DNA of 64,000 nt, from positions 806,001-870,000 of the forward strand of contig JAPFQT010000080.1 of NCBI GenBank assembly GCA_027627225.1, written 5' to 3'. Position numbers and translations under genes: made by a program. The notes under the pieces are model-generated. The model was not told the origin of the DNA and searched no databases. It saw only the letters and a list, made by a program, of their open reading frames with translations. Position 1 is the first letter of the stretch. Every line of letters starts with the position of its first letter. The stretch is from Congeria kusceri. Its lineage: Eukaryota; Mollusca; Bivalvia; Myida; Dreissenidae. This document shows positions 50,663 through 61,716 of the stretch, one piece after another.

Positions 50663-51200
50663 AGTCCCCTACCGGTGTTTCACCGGAGGGAACTATAGGT
50701 TTTCCCTCCGTCCTTCCGTCCGTCACGCTGTCCGTCCGCAAAATATTGTTCCTGCGATAACTCAAAAAGTACTGAAGATACTTCGATGAAACTTGGTCTA
50801 CATATAAACGGCAATGTGTGTATTATGCACGACCCTTTATTTTTTACCAGAGGTCAAAGGTCACGTTACTGTTACTTAAAATAGAAATAAACTTAATACT
50901 GTAATAATTCGAAAAGAACATAACATATGTCATGAAACTTGGTACACAGAATGGACTATATGATTGCCCTCTGTCAGTTTAGTACTGCAATAACTCAAAA
51001 AGTAACTCGAATGTCTGGTCAATGTTAATAAAATAGAAATAGAACAATTTAGAACTGCAGTGACAAATGGGATTTGAATATAAAACTTTGCACATCTACA
51101 GATAAATGGCGATTTGACGGTATACCACAATGTTTTATTAGTAAAGGTTTTCACCGGTAGGGGACTCCTGTATTGCTTGCAATACTATCAAAGCCTTGTT
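50663..51200 (+). mobile_element. Hairpin/CTTGTT element with perfect 15-bp subterminal inverted repeats
   Basis: The 5' end AGTCCCCTACCGGTG (50663-50677) is the perfect inverse of CACCGGTAGGGGACT (51152-51166). Just after the latter comes the hairpin GTATTGC-TT-GCAATAC (51170-51185) and the terminus CCTTGTT. The interior has 'cctccgtccttccgtccgtc' and 'ataactcaaaaagtactgaa'. This is the cleanest example of the shared architecture. Confidence 0.8.
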
Positions 51201-51691
51201 TATTTAAATTATTTACCCAATGGTGGTCTTGCATTAGGTGATAATTCAATATACTTGCTACCTTAATGAACTACTTGTTGTTAGAATATTTGTGTTAAAC
51301 CAGAGACAAACCGTCAAACGTCCACATTATTGCCACTTTAATAAGCAACTGATTTTTCAAGAAAATGGGTATTGTTTGCATATAAATTCTATTTTATAAT
51401 TTGGTTGAATCAGTTGAATACATATGGAGACTGAAAATATCTGTGTTTTATCTGGAAGATTTTGTCCGCGGTGTTAAATTATCGGGAGGGATTATGTCCG
51501 GGTAAGAAAAAATGAGCAGGGTGGATTTTGTCCAGGATTCTGAAAAACACTCCTTTTAATTTTATTTGAATAATGAATAGTGGGCCGGGTTGGACCGGAA
51601 GGAGTAAGTTTTTGGGCAGAGTTGACCCGATATCGTTTTCTGTACCGTTTACTGTTATACAACTATGAATATCAACGAGAAGTCTTTCTAA

Positions 51692-51815
51692 CATTGTGTA
51701 TGTAAGTCACCACACTTGTGTGAATCCACATCTTGCAAGTCACTACATTCGTATGTGCACACACGATGTAAGTCACTACATTGTGTAAACACACTATGTA
51801 AGAAACTACATCATC
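51692..51815. repeat. AGTCACTACAT minisatellite array
   Basis: Four units of TGCAAGTCACTACATTCGTA + TGTGCACACACGAT type, some degenerate. Confidence 0.9.
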
Positions 51816-51983
51816 TACTAAAATCATATTTGTTTGTGGTTTATAGAATAATATGGTCACACTTTTGTTTCAACATTAGTGTTGCAGTAAATTTCTATCT
51901 TGTTTCTCGGTGTTCAATTACACTTCACGCATATTAATTTAGGGATCCCTAAATGACACTGCTATCCATGATTTAAAAACATC

Positions 51984-52253
51984 ATGTGGAGTGAACATAT
52001 GAACAAGGAATTCCACAAGCATTCGTCTAACTTGGATCAAGTTGGCATTAACCTTAGTGACACAAAAACGAGCCGATTCACACAAAGTTGTGTTTCAATA
52101 CTTCATCCCGAACTAGCTTTTAGCTATCAATCAGAACGATTTGTTGACGACCTTTCGTCGACGTCGATATTCACTGATCCAAGAAACCAACCCCAATTTC
52201 TCAAAGCGTATCAAGCTCCTCAATACATATTTTTGAAGAAAACTGTTAGATAA
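51984..52253 (+). CDS. Possible small gene or terminal exon, unknown
   Basis: An 89-codon frame (MWSEHMNKEFHKHSSNLDQV at the start, DPRNQPQFLKAYQAPQ near the end) has unusually protein-like composition for this window. An AATAAA lies at 52358-52363, about 105 bp after the stop. There is no signal peptide, membrane segment or recognised domain. Its start is simply the first ATG; it could instead be the last exon of a spliced gene. Confidence 0.25.
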   Translation: MWSEHMNKEFHKHSSNLDQVGINLSDTKTSRFTQSCVSILHPELAFSYQSERFVDDLSSTSIFTDPRNQPQFLKAYQAPQYIFLKKTVR

Positions 52254-52357
52254 TCAAACTAAAACTTGTTGTGAGGTGTTATCGATCTACAGATTATAAG
52301 CTTTACACTGGCCAACTGCAATAATTGGTTTTGAACCGTTTCTGCTCAAGAAGTTCC

Positions 52358-52363
52358 AATAAA
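52358..52363 (+). terminator. Polyadenylation signal AATAAA
   Basis: A canonical hexamer placed plausibly for the candidate frame at 51984. Chance occurrence in AT-rich DNA is likely. Confidence 0.25.
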
Positions 52364-53037
52364 CTGTGGCACGAATTTGAATGTAAATAGATATGAATGA
52401 GAGAAGTATTTAGCTTTCAAATTTTATTTCTCATGTATGCTGCATTCAAAATATGTTAATTTCATGTATATATTGCATACATCTACACAACCAATGCAAC
52501 CATGAGGATGGTATTCAATTGATTCTAAGGATATAATTTATTGGTATATAAAATGTACTAGTATCAAAATTTAACATAAAACATTTAAGATGCTGAATCT
52601 CACATGGTCCTTAGGGCACACATTAAATGAAAGTTATGGGATACTGTGACAAGAGGTATTCAAAACCAACCAGAACAATGAACAGTTAGAACTATAAAAC
52701 TGTTAAAAAAGTTATAGATAGAATATATAGATATATATAGAATAGTTAATTAAAATATACACTTTTCAGAAAACATTTAAGAATCTCCTTTTAAGGCAAA
52801 TATTTCTTGAAACAAGTTTTTCAAAATATACTTTTGTTATCATATGGACATATAAGTTGCTTTACACAGAAAGTTTAGAATGATTTTTTGCAGTAGCACA
52901 AATGACTTGTGATATACATAATTTTAAAACTTATCAGAAACATTGACATTACATTAGAACATGTTACTATCTTAACATCAACAGCAGGTTAACCATACCT
53001 TTACAATTATACAATCCAAGCAAATGGCCACTATTAC

Positions 53038-54336
53038 AACAAGAGAGCCATGATGGCCCAAAGCGCTCACCTGAGAGCTGGTAAAGATGAAGACCATACC
53101 GTTGTGACAGGTTTGAAAATTAAGGTATCTGAACAATACGCAGAGGGGGATAGGATCAATTTTGATTTAAGACATCGGTTAGAGCGATGGGCTAACTAAA
53201 GTATGAGATGGGTAGTGTATGTGCGTGTTTTTGCTAACGGTTCTCAAATCATTTTTCTCGATACATTTTTCATGACCCTTTTTCATTTAGTCATTAACAA
53301 TTTTGGAAAATGCAGAAACAGTAGATTTTGATGTCTTTCGCAAACAGTTTTGGAGAACTTGTTGCAATGCGATAATTACGATGGCTGTGCTATAAGGTAA
53401 AATTTTCCTTTTTCTTTGATAATTGTCTGTCCAATGATAATAAATGATGTTAATGCAGGCTCTGAAGACATCAATGTTGCATGTACAAATAACTGCATGC
53501 AAGTCTTGCAACGGTTGGAAATCAAATTTTATCAATCAATTTTTTTTGTCATGAGCAAACTGTGTAAGTTTGGTCAACATTGAATCGAAAATTGTGTGTG
53601 CAAGCCAATCATTGATAACTTGTTGATGTTTTTTTCCAAACACAAGGGGCAATAACTCTGGTGTTTCTGGCTTGATCATGCTTATATTCCACTTCACCTG
53701 TCGTCTTAAGTCCATAGACAAACTATACACGATTGGTGAAGATTGGATGAAAAATGAAGTCTCTATCCTGAATAATGTTCATTTTTGCATATTTTTTTCA
53801 CAAAGGGCAATTACTCTGGTGTTTCTGGTCCGATCTTGCTTATATTCGACTTCAACTGTAATCTCATTATAATAGACAAACTTTGCAAGATTGGATGTAA
53901 AATGAAGTCTCTATCTTGATTAATGTCCATTTTTGTATATTTTTTTAATAAACAAAGGGGAATAACTCTGGTGTTTGAAACACGATCTGGCCCATTTTTG
54001 GTGTCTGCTGAGATCTGTTGGTCACACACAAACTGTAAACGTTTGGTTAACATTGGATGGAAAATAAAGTCTATACGTTGGGAAAGGGCAGTTTTGCACT
54101 TTTTTTGCATGAAAAAGGGGCAATAACTCTGGTGTGATCAGACCCAATAACAATCCCATTCGAGATTTTATGGCCATACACAAACTGTGCAAGATAAGTT
54201 AAGATGGAATAAAAAATGAAGTTTTTATCGCGATAACGGACCAAATTATTGATGGTATACGGGCGACGGACCAAGGACGATGGACAATGCCGGAGAGGTC
54301 CCCTATACTAATAGCTCACCGAGCACTTCGTGAAAT
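53038..54336 (-). mobile_element. 1.3-kb hairpin/CTCTTGTT element, inverted partner of 37272-38759
   Basis: The + strand begins AACAAGAG, hairpin GAGCCATGATGGCCC-like, and GCGCTCACCTGAGAGC. It ends 'ggagaggtcccctatactaa' + 'tagctcaccgagcacttcgt'. Interior blocks ('caataactctggtgtttctg', 'gaagtctctatcctgaataa') match the other copy in reverse. The 5'-terminal hairpin arm (AGCTCACCTGAGCA) of the first copy is missing here. Non-coding. Confidence 0.8.
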
Positions 54337-54806
54337 AGTACATTTTTATTTCAACAGTTTTCCAAAAATACAGCCATAAAAATAGTCCTTCAACATTGAG
54401 ATTTTATATTGGCACCTAAAACATTACACAAATCATTTCTTTTGGGAAGATTTTGGCAATAAGTAATAACAATCACAAAGTTTTCCAGGTTTAAACTAAA
54501 CTGTTGGAATCTTAAGCATGTTTCTAGTCATAGCTTCTAGTGGTATGCGAATAAACGCCTCCCAACCACTTGCCAACTAATGACTTTTTTTTAAAATAAG
54601 GTCAATCGCCACTCCAGAAAAAATGCCACCCCTACCACTCGCCACTGTCTCAATTCACAAAATAGGGCAAATGACACCGCTGTAATTTTCCAATTACTAT
54701 AAACTATATTACTAACCAACTACCAATGGTCTTAATTTCTGTTATAATACTGTATACTACAATTTAAAGTGAGCAAAGCTAGCCAGGATATTCATGCAAG
54801 CACTGT

Positions 54807-55006
54807 TTACTGTAATATATTTTTCGGTGCTTTCATCATGTTGTAAACTGCAAACTTGATCTTTTGCCAATTGATATTAAGAAGGCACCGATGCTTTTTT
54901 GGGGCATTAATACAGTCAAGCTTTCCTGGGACCTTTGATAATCTCAGATGTTTTTCAAAAAACGATTTCAGAGCCTGCTTTTCTTCATCGCTCCAAGTGT
55001 GTTTAT
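54807..55006 (-). CDS. Terminal exon: Myb/SANT-like module, unknown protein
   Basis: The acceptor ATATATTTCAG is followed by two bases and then 66 codons to TAA (54807-54809). The peptide reads KHTWSDEEKQALKSFFEKHL, then RLSKVPGKLDC, then INWQKIKFAVYN. The W-S-x-E-E-K start, the VPGK-x-DC element and the final W-x-x-I-K motif recall a Myb/SANT-like module at the C-terminus of many uncharacterised fish and invertebrate proteins (from memory, not searched). It would be a DNA- or chromatin-binding fold. It needs a preceding exon ending in phase 1, which 56240-56314 supplies (join encodes Asp). A 40-bp tandem repeat abuts the acceptor. Confidence 0.7.
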
Positions 55007-55017
55007 CTGAAATATAT

Positions 55018-55212
55018 TAAACAAATCACTAATATATTAAATGATATTTGTGAAGCAATAATATGGCACTAGTATATTCAATGATATTTGTGAAGCAATA
55101 ATATGGCACTAATATATTCAATGATATTTGTGAAGCAATAATATGGCATTAGTATATTCAATGATATTTGTGAAGCAATAATATGGCACTAATATATTCA
55201 ATGATATTTGTT
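55018..55212. repeat. 40-bp tandem repeat beside a splice acceptor
   Basis: About 4.5 near-identical copies of ATATTTGTGAAGCAATAATA + TGGCACTAATATATTCAATG. It begins about 10 bp from the 55006 exon boundary and occupies the polypyrimidine/branch-point side of the intron. Confidence 0.95.
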
Positions 55213-55315
55213 TATTTTGATTGTTCCCCGTATTCAACAGTATTTCAGTCATATAATGGCGGTCAATTAATCTACTCACACTTTTCCTTGGTAAGCTGGT
55301 TTACCAGTACTAAGT

Positions 55316-55494
55316 GCACATACTTATGCCAGTAACTGACAACTGCCCTACTTGAATCAGAGGTAGGGGGAGAATGGCCGCAGAAATAATTTTATGACCA
55401 ATACCCACACAAGTTGTGGCCGGGCTGGGAATCGAACCCGCGATCCTTGGATTTGTAATCCAGCACTCTACCAACTGAGCTAGCAAGCCCGGCT
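55316..55494 (-). mobile_element. tRNA-derived SINE
   Basis: The head on the - strand reads TAGCTCAGTTGGTAGAGTGC (A box) and GCGGGTTCGATTCCCAG (B box), with a tRNA-like anticodon arm between. Acceptor pairing has extra bases, so it is not a working tRNA gene. The body continues CACAACTTGTGTGGGTATTG ... CTGCGGCCATTCTCCC. It resembles the V/Meta-type SINEs of molluscs. It sits in the intron between exons 56240 and 54807. Confidence 0.85.
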
Positions 55495-55647
55495 TATATT
55501 TGTGAATTAGTGACAGACTTGTTTGACTCAAATGTACTAAAAGTATGACACAATTCCGAAGAATTTTGAAATAAATCTTTGAAACTAAATATATTTTCTA
55601 TACAGAAATGTGAAAATTAAACTATGCAGTCAGTTTTTATTTTGTTA

Positions 55648-55989
55648 AACTAGATGTGTCACAGACACTGATGCGCCCACGACACGTTTGGGCACAGACA
55701 AATGGCATGTTGCCAACACTAATTTTGCCTCCACAAATTTATTTCATATACATGTAATATTCTATAGTGGGGAACATGAAACAAGGTCATAATTCTGCCA
55801 AAATTGCTTGCAGCGAAAATTCCTTACTTTACGATCACCTACACATTAAGATTCTTCAGGTGTGAATGTTTGAGTGAAATCCGCCCAGCAGTTAAAGAGG
55901 ACTTGAGTCCACAAAATTTTGGGACTTGCGTACGTACATACCGATGGACGGACAAATGCAAAGCTTAATGCCGAGCTTTGTGGGGGCAT
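55648..55989 (-). mobile_element. Hairpin-ended element, 'TGTGTCACAGACAC' type
   Basis: The + strand start is AACTAGA with hairpin TGTGTCACAGACAC, then ATGCGCCCAC. The far end is GTGGGGGCAT (55980-55989), its inverse. The interior has 'aaggtcataattctgcc' and 'gtacgtacataccgatggac'. The terminal motif AACTAGA differs from AACAAGAG, but the layout is the same. Intronic. Confidence 0.7.
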
Positions 55990-56239
55990 AAAAATCGGCA
56001 AACAAACAACAACAAAAACTGGTACTCATGCCTTTACTAATGAAATCAGGTATTACAATTAACATCACAAATTTGTGTCATATGTGCGGTATTTCCCTTT
56101 TTAACTTCTGATATATTTTATATGAACTACCCCCGGTAATCAGAAACAAAAAGCAACACAACTAATTTTCAGACACCAAAGCAAAACCAGTTGTGCTAAG
56201 TACATTACAAATATCAGAAACAATTTAAGGTCATATTAC

Positions 56240-56314
56240 CTGCTGTTTTCTTTGTTTTTTTCTTAGGTTCCTCCTTCCAGATTTTTGACGGTGCATATCC
56301 ATCCGCAATTAAAT
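56240..56314 (-). CDS. Internal exon (LIADGYAPSKIWKEEPKKKT)
   Basis: The acceptor TATGCATTTCAG and the donor AAACAGCAG|GTAATA flank 75 nt: two bases, 24 codons, one base. The peptide is LIADGYAPSKIWKEEPKKKT followed by KKTA. The Lys-rich tail looks like a nuclear-localisation stretch. Both ends are phase 1, so it joins exon 61717-61807 upstream (making Asp) and 54807-55006 downstream. Only this frame is open. Consistent phase at both junctions is the main support. Confidence 0.6.
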
Positions 56315-56352
56315 CTGAAATGCATAAAAATTAGTATATTATTGCGAAAAAT

Positions 56353-57130
56353 AACAAGAGCTGTCGGTGGACAGCGCACTTGACTTTACTTGTACTAATG
56401 TACTTGTCAGAGTAACTCGCATTAAAAAAAAAACTCAATAGAAAAGGCCAATTAAAGTTAATTTCATTCTCAAGTTACTAAGTGGAAAGCATTCTTCTAA
56501 TTATCAAAACAGTGACCTTGACCCCATCGACCCCATATGCAATCTCATGCAATGTCTCACTATATGGTATCTATAACAGAGTTTCATTAAAATATTTCAA
56601 TTTGTTCTCAAGTTATTCAGCAAAACCTGTTTTTTTTTCAATTTATAGTAACAGTGACCTTGACCCCACTCAACCCACCCCAAATGCAATCACAAGTTAT
56701 GTATTGCTTTAGGGCAAGTTATGTATTGCTTTAGGGTATCTATGTACGAAAATTCATTCTCGAGTTATCAAAAGTTGATTCTACAACCCCACCTAAAGGA
56801 AAGAAAATTTTCAAATTGTTAAAAGGCCCATAATTCTGACAAATTTCTAAAAAGTTATCAAAATTGGCCCATTTGTTCATTTTAATATGGGGAATAAGTG
56901 TTTCAAGTTTGAATAAAATCCCTCATGCCATTCCTGAGAAACTAGCTTACCAAAAAACTTGTATCTATCCACATAGCTTATATGTAACATTTTTCTGTGT
57001 AAAAAGGCCCATTATTTTGACAAATTTCAAACTAGAGTTACCAAACTGGGCCTATAGGTTCATTTTAATATGTGAAATAAATGTTGTATGTTTAAATGAA
57101 ATCCCACAAGCCCTTCCACGTGAGATATAA
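56353..57130 (-). mobile_element. Hairpin/CTCTTGTT element (Helentron-like), right limit approximate
   Basis: The + strand start is AACAAGAG and the perfect hairpin GCTGTC-GGTG-GACAGC. The interior has repeated 'cagtgaccttgacccca', 'aaggcccataattctgac' and 'ccattttaatatggg'-like units with ~170-bp spacing. I could not locate the matching distal inverted motif. It is intronic in the - strand gene. Confidence 0.6.
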
Positions 57131-57624
57131 CTGAACGTGATCAATACCATAAAAATACCACACTGATAATACAACTTTGTATGAAGCTAAGCATAAAAAC
57201 CATAGGTTCATACGTCCATTACTGCAATGCATGGAAATGTACATACCACCTTTAGGTCCTCTACTTACACGTGACTTACACGTGAGATATCACTGAACGT
57301 GATCAATACCTTAAAAATACCATGCTGCTAATACAACTGTGTATAAGCTTAGCACAAAAACCTTAGGTTCATACGTCCATAACTGCAATGTATGGAAATG
57401 TACATACCTCTTCTAGGTCCTCTACTTGGCCATCTTCCTCTTCATTGTCCTTGAGATCGTGCTCTCTGCCAGTATCCATGCTCCCCCCGTCACCATTCTC
57501 AGAAGCCTGAAAGGATAGTCAGCTGCTTGTCTTACACGTGAGATATCACTGAACGTGATCAAAAACCCAAAACACCACATTGATAATACAACAGACTTGT
57601 GTATGCAGCTCATCATCAAAGCTC
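57116..57624. repeat. Tandem duplication carrying a splice donor
   Basis: A block with ACGTGAGATATCACTGAACG, TGATCAATACC, 'ggttcatacgtcca' and ATGGAAATGTACATACC recurs at 57116-57282, at 57283-57420 and partly at 57533-57620. The first two copies each include the - strand donor GTATGTACATTTCC plus the adjacent coding end (GTAGAGGACCTA). The exon end and its donor have thus been duplicated into the intron. Confidence 0.85.
57408..57506 (-). CDS. Acidic exon with conflicting phase (alternative or separate)
   Basis: The acceptor ACTATCCTTTCAG and the donor GAAGAG|GTATGT are both strong. The 99-nt exon is open only in phase 0: ASENGDGGSMDTGREHDLKD, then NEEEDGQVEDLEE, an acidic low-complexity region. 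Neighbouring exons 61717 and 56240 join each other in phase 1. Inserting this exon would put a stop (TTC TGA) at its start. It could be used with an unseen partner exon, start at its own ATG, act as a poison exon, or be a decayed exon. Confidence 0.5.
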
Positions 57625-58368
57625 ATATTACCAAAATATGTAATATGACAATTTATTGTAAATGTATAGTAAGTTTGAAAGCCTATAACAATAATGTAAT
57701 TTATAACGTATCAACAGGCCTTCTGTTTCTATAATCGAAAAGTTCTGTCCACAACTGTGAACATCTCTCCGCAATGAAAACGTCTCTCATTAGTGAAGTC
57801 TGTTAAAAACAACTATGGGAATAAGAATATAAAATGTTATATTTTTTCAACTGATGGTTGTTCAAATATTTGTAATGTCCTTGTCAAAGATGTTTTCTCC
57901 CATGTGCACCAAATTAAGTACTGCATAAAATGGAAACTATGCCTGGCAAGCTCACTTACTTACTATTACACAAAATGGTCGCTTGTCATGGGTGTGAAAA
58001 TCCTATGTCTGACTTGTCCGATGTGGGTAATTTTACTGTCAAACAAGTACATTGTTCATGTCTAGGTGTCCACGTACAAGTACACTTTCAGGGTGTGAAA
58101 GTGATGTAAAAGTTGGAAACTAATTATAGTATTATTATATACTTATACATTTGAAAAACAAATTGTGTTCTATATATTATTTAATGAAAAAATATATCAG
58201 GAAAGCTTGGAATAAAAACTATTCTTGTTTTGACAAGTAACAGTTGCTTGCGGACAAGTAGATTTTTTCAATTAACTTGTCCATGGACAAGTAAACAATT
58301 TTGATATTTCCACACCCCTGCCTGTGACTTTGGGTAAACAGTCTCGTGGTGCGTCACATAGATACAAT

Positions 58369-59006
58369 TAAGTGACTTGCATATTGTGAACTGTGTGAAG
58401 ACTTGCACGGTGTGTACTGTGTAGTGACTTTCACTGTGCATACTGTGTTGTGACTTGCATAGTGTGTACTGTGTAGTGTTGTTTATTTGCTGGGTTTAAA
58501 GTCCCACCAACATCTTTTCAGTCATATAAAGACGGTGTCCACCTGAAGCATTGTATAGTGCTGCTTCCACTTTATCATACCTTGGACACTTTGATATTAT
58601 ACCACACCCAATCACATTATCTTGACTACCGGCTGAACCGTCCTGGACTACCCTCAAATGCCAAGTGTTGGTGAGGGAGCTTAACCAGTACCTTATAACC
58701 ACTTCGGTATGCTGCGGTTAGGGCTTCGACCTGCCCCCTCCCGCTCTGTAGGCAAACGCGGTTACTACTAGACCACAGAGACGGTGTACTGTGTACTGTG
58801 CATAGTGCGTGCTGTGTAAAGACTTGCATAGTGTGTACTGGCTTGCATAGTGTGTACTGTGTAGTCTTGCATAGTGAGTACTGTGTAGTGACTTGCATAG
58901 TATGTACTGTGCAAAGACTTGCATAGTGTGTACAGACTTGCTTAGTATGTACTGTGTAAACACTTGCGTAGTTTGTACTGTGTAGTGACTTGCATGTAGA
59001 GTGTGT
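58369..59006 (-). repeat. AGTCACTACAT-type minisatellite, interrupted by a SINE
   Basis: On the + strand, AGTGACTTGCATAGTGTGTA + CTGTG repeats at 58369-58477 and 58790-59006 are the reverse complement of the GCAAGTCACTACAT arrays. The two halves are separated by a tRNA-derived SINE. Confidence 0.85.
58480..58787 (-). mobile_element. tRNA-derived SINE nested in the minisatellite
   Basis: The - strand head is CTGTGGTCTAGTAGTAACCG (A box) and CAGGTCGAAGCCCTAACC (B box). The body runs to GGTGGGACTTTAAACCCAGC. Array sequence (GTGTACTGTGTA) flanks both sides, so a target duplication cannot be told apart from the array itself. Confidence 0.75.
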
Positions 59007-59009
59007 GTA

Positions 59010-61175
59010 CAAACACTAGAGCCTGCATTGTCAAGTAGTTGATGTAATCACTTTGGGAGCCACCATAACCTTTAAGCATTGATTAATAGAACGATTAATG
59101 TATTTTAATGTATTTCATGAAGAAAGCAAGTATAATGATCCCCAAAAAGGGCAGTAAATGAAACCAGTAGATAAGAAAATGGAAGTTACTAGTAACAAAT
59201 ACATCTAGCTACAGAGCATTTTAGGTCAATGAAGTATTACCCTTCATTTTAGAAACTAAGTTAGTATCAAAAAAGCAATCTAGTATTTCAGGAAGTGTTA
59301 TGCCAGTGATTTGATTTTTATTAACTGAGTATCAAATCAGAATTGAGTAGTACCCTTATAACTGCATTTCTTGTATAAACAGAATGACGAGAGGGGAACG
59401 CTACCTTACAGTGTGTACTGTCTTACAACAGATATAGTGGCATAAATAAAATTAACCAAATAAAGTTAATAAACATATATTTCAATTTAAAATTGAATAA
59501 AAGTTAAGAACAATCATTGCTTTCAAATGCACAATAAGCTAGTTTTTAATCACCAAATAGTTTTCGTCTGTACATACGGGAACTCAAATATATACGTATA
59601 TAAGTTGAATTGACAGTTGGTTTAAAGTACATAACACTAATAAATGATGGAACAAATCGACATTAGTACTTGTTGATTTATTGCGTACTGAAGCATTTTC
59701 TTCGTCATTTTAATGTTTTTTCTGACTGCTTTCAAGTTTTAGTGTCATTTTAATCTGATTATTTTGCAAATAACTGATAGGAAAGATCAAATGTACACAC
59801 TTTAATAAACCAAATATGGTTAAAATGCTACAGTTAGTAGCACTGTCTTTTAAATGATGCCTACAGCTTTTATCCCTATGAATTCGTACGGGAAAACCTA
59901 TTTCTTTTCATGTATATGGAAAATATTATTATCCGAAAATGTAGAGGGGTCTGAAAACTTACTATACAGTAAGTTCCTTATATGTTACTTCCATACTGAC
60001 TATTCTATTGGAAATAACTAATTCTATTGAAATATCTAAGTAAATTACCAATCACATTATCCACAATTATGGCATATTGAGATTGTATAGTTCCCTAAAC
60101 AATGTTGGGAAGAGCTAAAAATCTAGTTGTCAAGATCTTTATTGTATAAAGTTATCTTTAATTGAGACAGCAATCCATTTTCTTGCACTCATTTTTTTCT
60201 GTGCTTTTATTTGTTGAAACACAGCAGATATGGTTCGAGAATTGATACGGACAGGATTTTGTCAATTATTACAGATCAAATTGCTTACCTTGACTAATTG
60301 ATAAGTTTTGATATATTATAATTTTTAATAAATAACAGTTTTAGGCGAATAAAATTGATTGCTTGGCAATGCTTGCTCAAAAACGCAGTTCTGTAGCTAA
60401 ATGCAAACTCAATAATATTACACAATCCCATGAAATATAATCTACAGCTTAAATTCAAGTTGGCAATGGACTGGTCTCACGCCTGGCACGGATACTAACG
60501 TCACAACTTTTAGAACTGCAGTATCAAAATAACAATACTGTTAGGATTTCAAAACAAGTTTCAAATAGCAACATTTCATTTATATATTTACTGTATTATA
60601 TTACGCTCTGATGAGCCTTGTCGGAATGCTTTGGCTATTTTGTAATTTATATTTATAATCCCAGTAACGTGTTTGTACTTTTTAGTTTATATAGTAGAGC
60701 AAAAATTACACATTAGGCATATTTTTATTTTCCTTTAAAACAAGATGCTGCGTTCGATAAACACACATGCTTATTGCTCGTGCTGGATGACCCATTTCTA
60801 ATATTTTAAGTCCAAATTACGTCTAGGCCAAAGTGAGGTTGGGTGATATGGGTGGATAAGAAATGGTCATAAGGCCATCCTTAAAAAATTGTTTGTTTGC
60901 GGTAACGCGACTGCCTAACAAAATTATACCAGAGTTTTTATAGGCTTCAGTGAAGCAATTTTTTATATTTCATATTTGAAAATTTAAGTTATATATTCAT
61001 CATATTTTGTTCGTAATTAATTCATTACGTTTTTTTTTATCAACTAAACACTGCGTTCTCATAACTATTGTTAATTGGGATTTCACCACAAGCTCTCGTG
61101 TATAAATCGCCCGTTTTCTGATTCTTCAACTTTCCAATCATTATGTTGTAACAGCAGGTTACACGTTGTTAAATC
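59010..61175. other. Intron-like stretch, nothing recognised
   Basis: AT-rich. There is a strong isolated - strand donor motif (GGTAAGCAA at 60284-60292), but no open exon is attached. Confidence 0.4.
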
Positions 61176-61178
61176 AAC

Positions 61179-61328
61179 TTAACACCATTTTGACTTATTA
61201 TATCTGACAGATGTATACAATAATGAGTTAATAATAGCTTCTATTCAAAATATAATGTGCAACATTAGCAGGATCATTTAAATTATAATGCCTGTCAGAT
61301 ATAATTTCTTAAGTCAAAATGGTGTTAA
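61179..61328. mobile_element. 150-bp inverted-repeat (MITE-like) element
   Basis: The arms TTAACACCATTTTGACTTAT + TATATCTGACA and the inverse TGTCAGATATAATTTCTTAA + GTCAAAATGGTGTTAA are about 31-36 bp. TTAA at the tips is palindromic and may be part of the target site. Confidence 0.7.
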
Positions 61329-61716
61329 ATGTATTCACATGTTTCTTTAACCAAAAACAGAAATTCCGAAGTTTGACTAAATACTTTGTACAAAAATTGG
61401 ATATCGTTAATATTTCTCCTGACTCAATAATAGTTGAACAACTTTTCGACTCAGCAATTATATTATTTTTTTCTACAACAGGCAGTTTTTAATTGTAATA
61501 AAAAAACACAATCGAAGTAAACAAAATTCAAGTCTAGATTTCCACATTGTGGGAATTATTGCAAAACATAAAGAAATGGAAAGCCCAATCAATAACGATA
61601 ATAATTTATCTTAAATTGCTCTAATTGCATTGTGATTATTAACTTTTGCACAGGAGATTATGTGGACACAGTGTGTATGTGGAACAGTGTTTATGAACAT
61701 GAATTGATGCACATAC

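Noticed and set aside
55400..55494. A tRNA gene (A box, B box and anticodon-like arm)
   Set aside because: The acceptor and D-arm spacing has extra bases, pairing is imperfect, and the sequence continues into a SINE body.
58626..59012. 128-codon minus-strand frame with 'CKSLHST' repeats
   Set aside because: It combines minisatellite units and the SINE head; no gene is needed to explain it.
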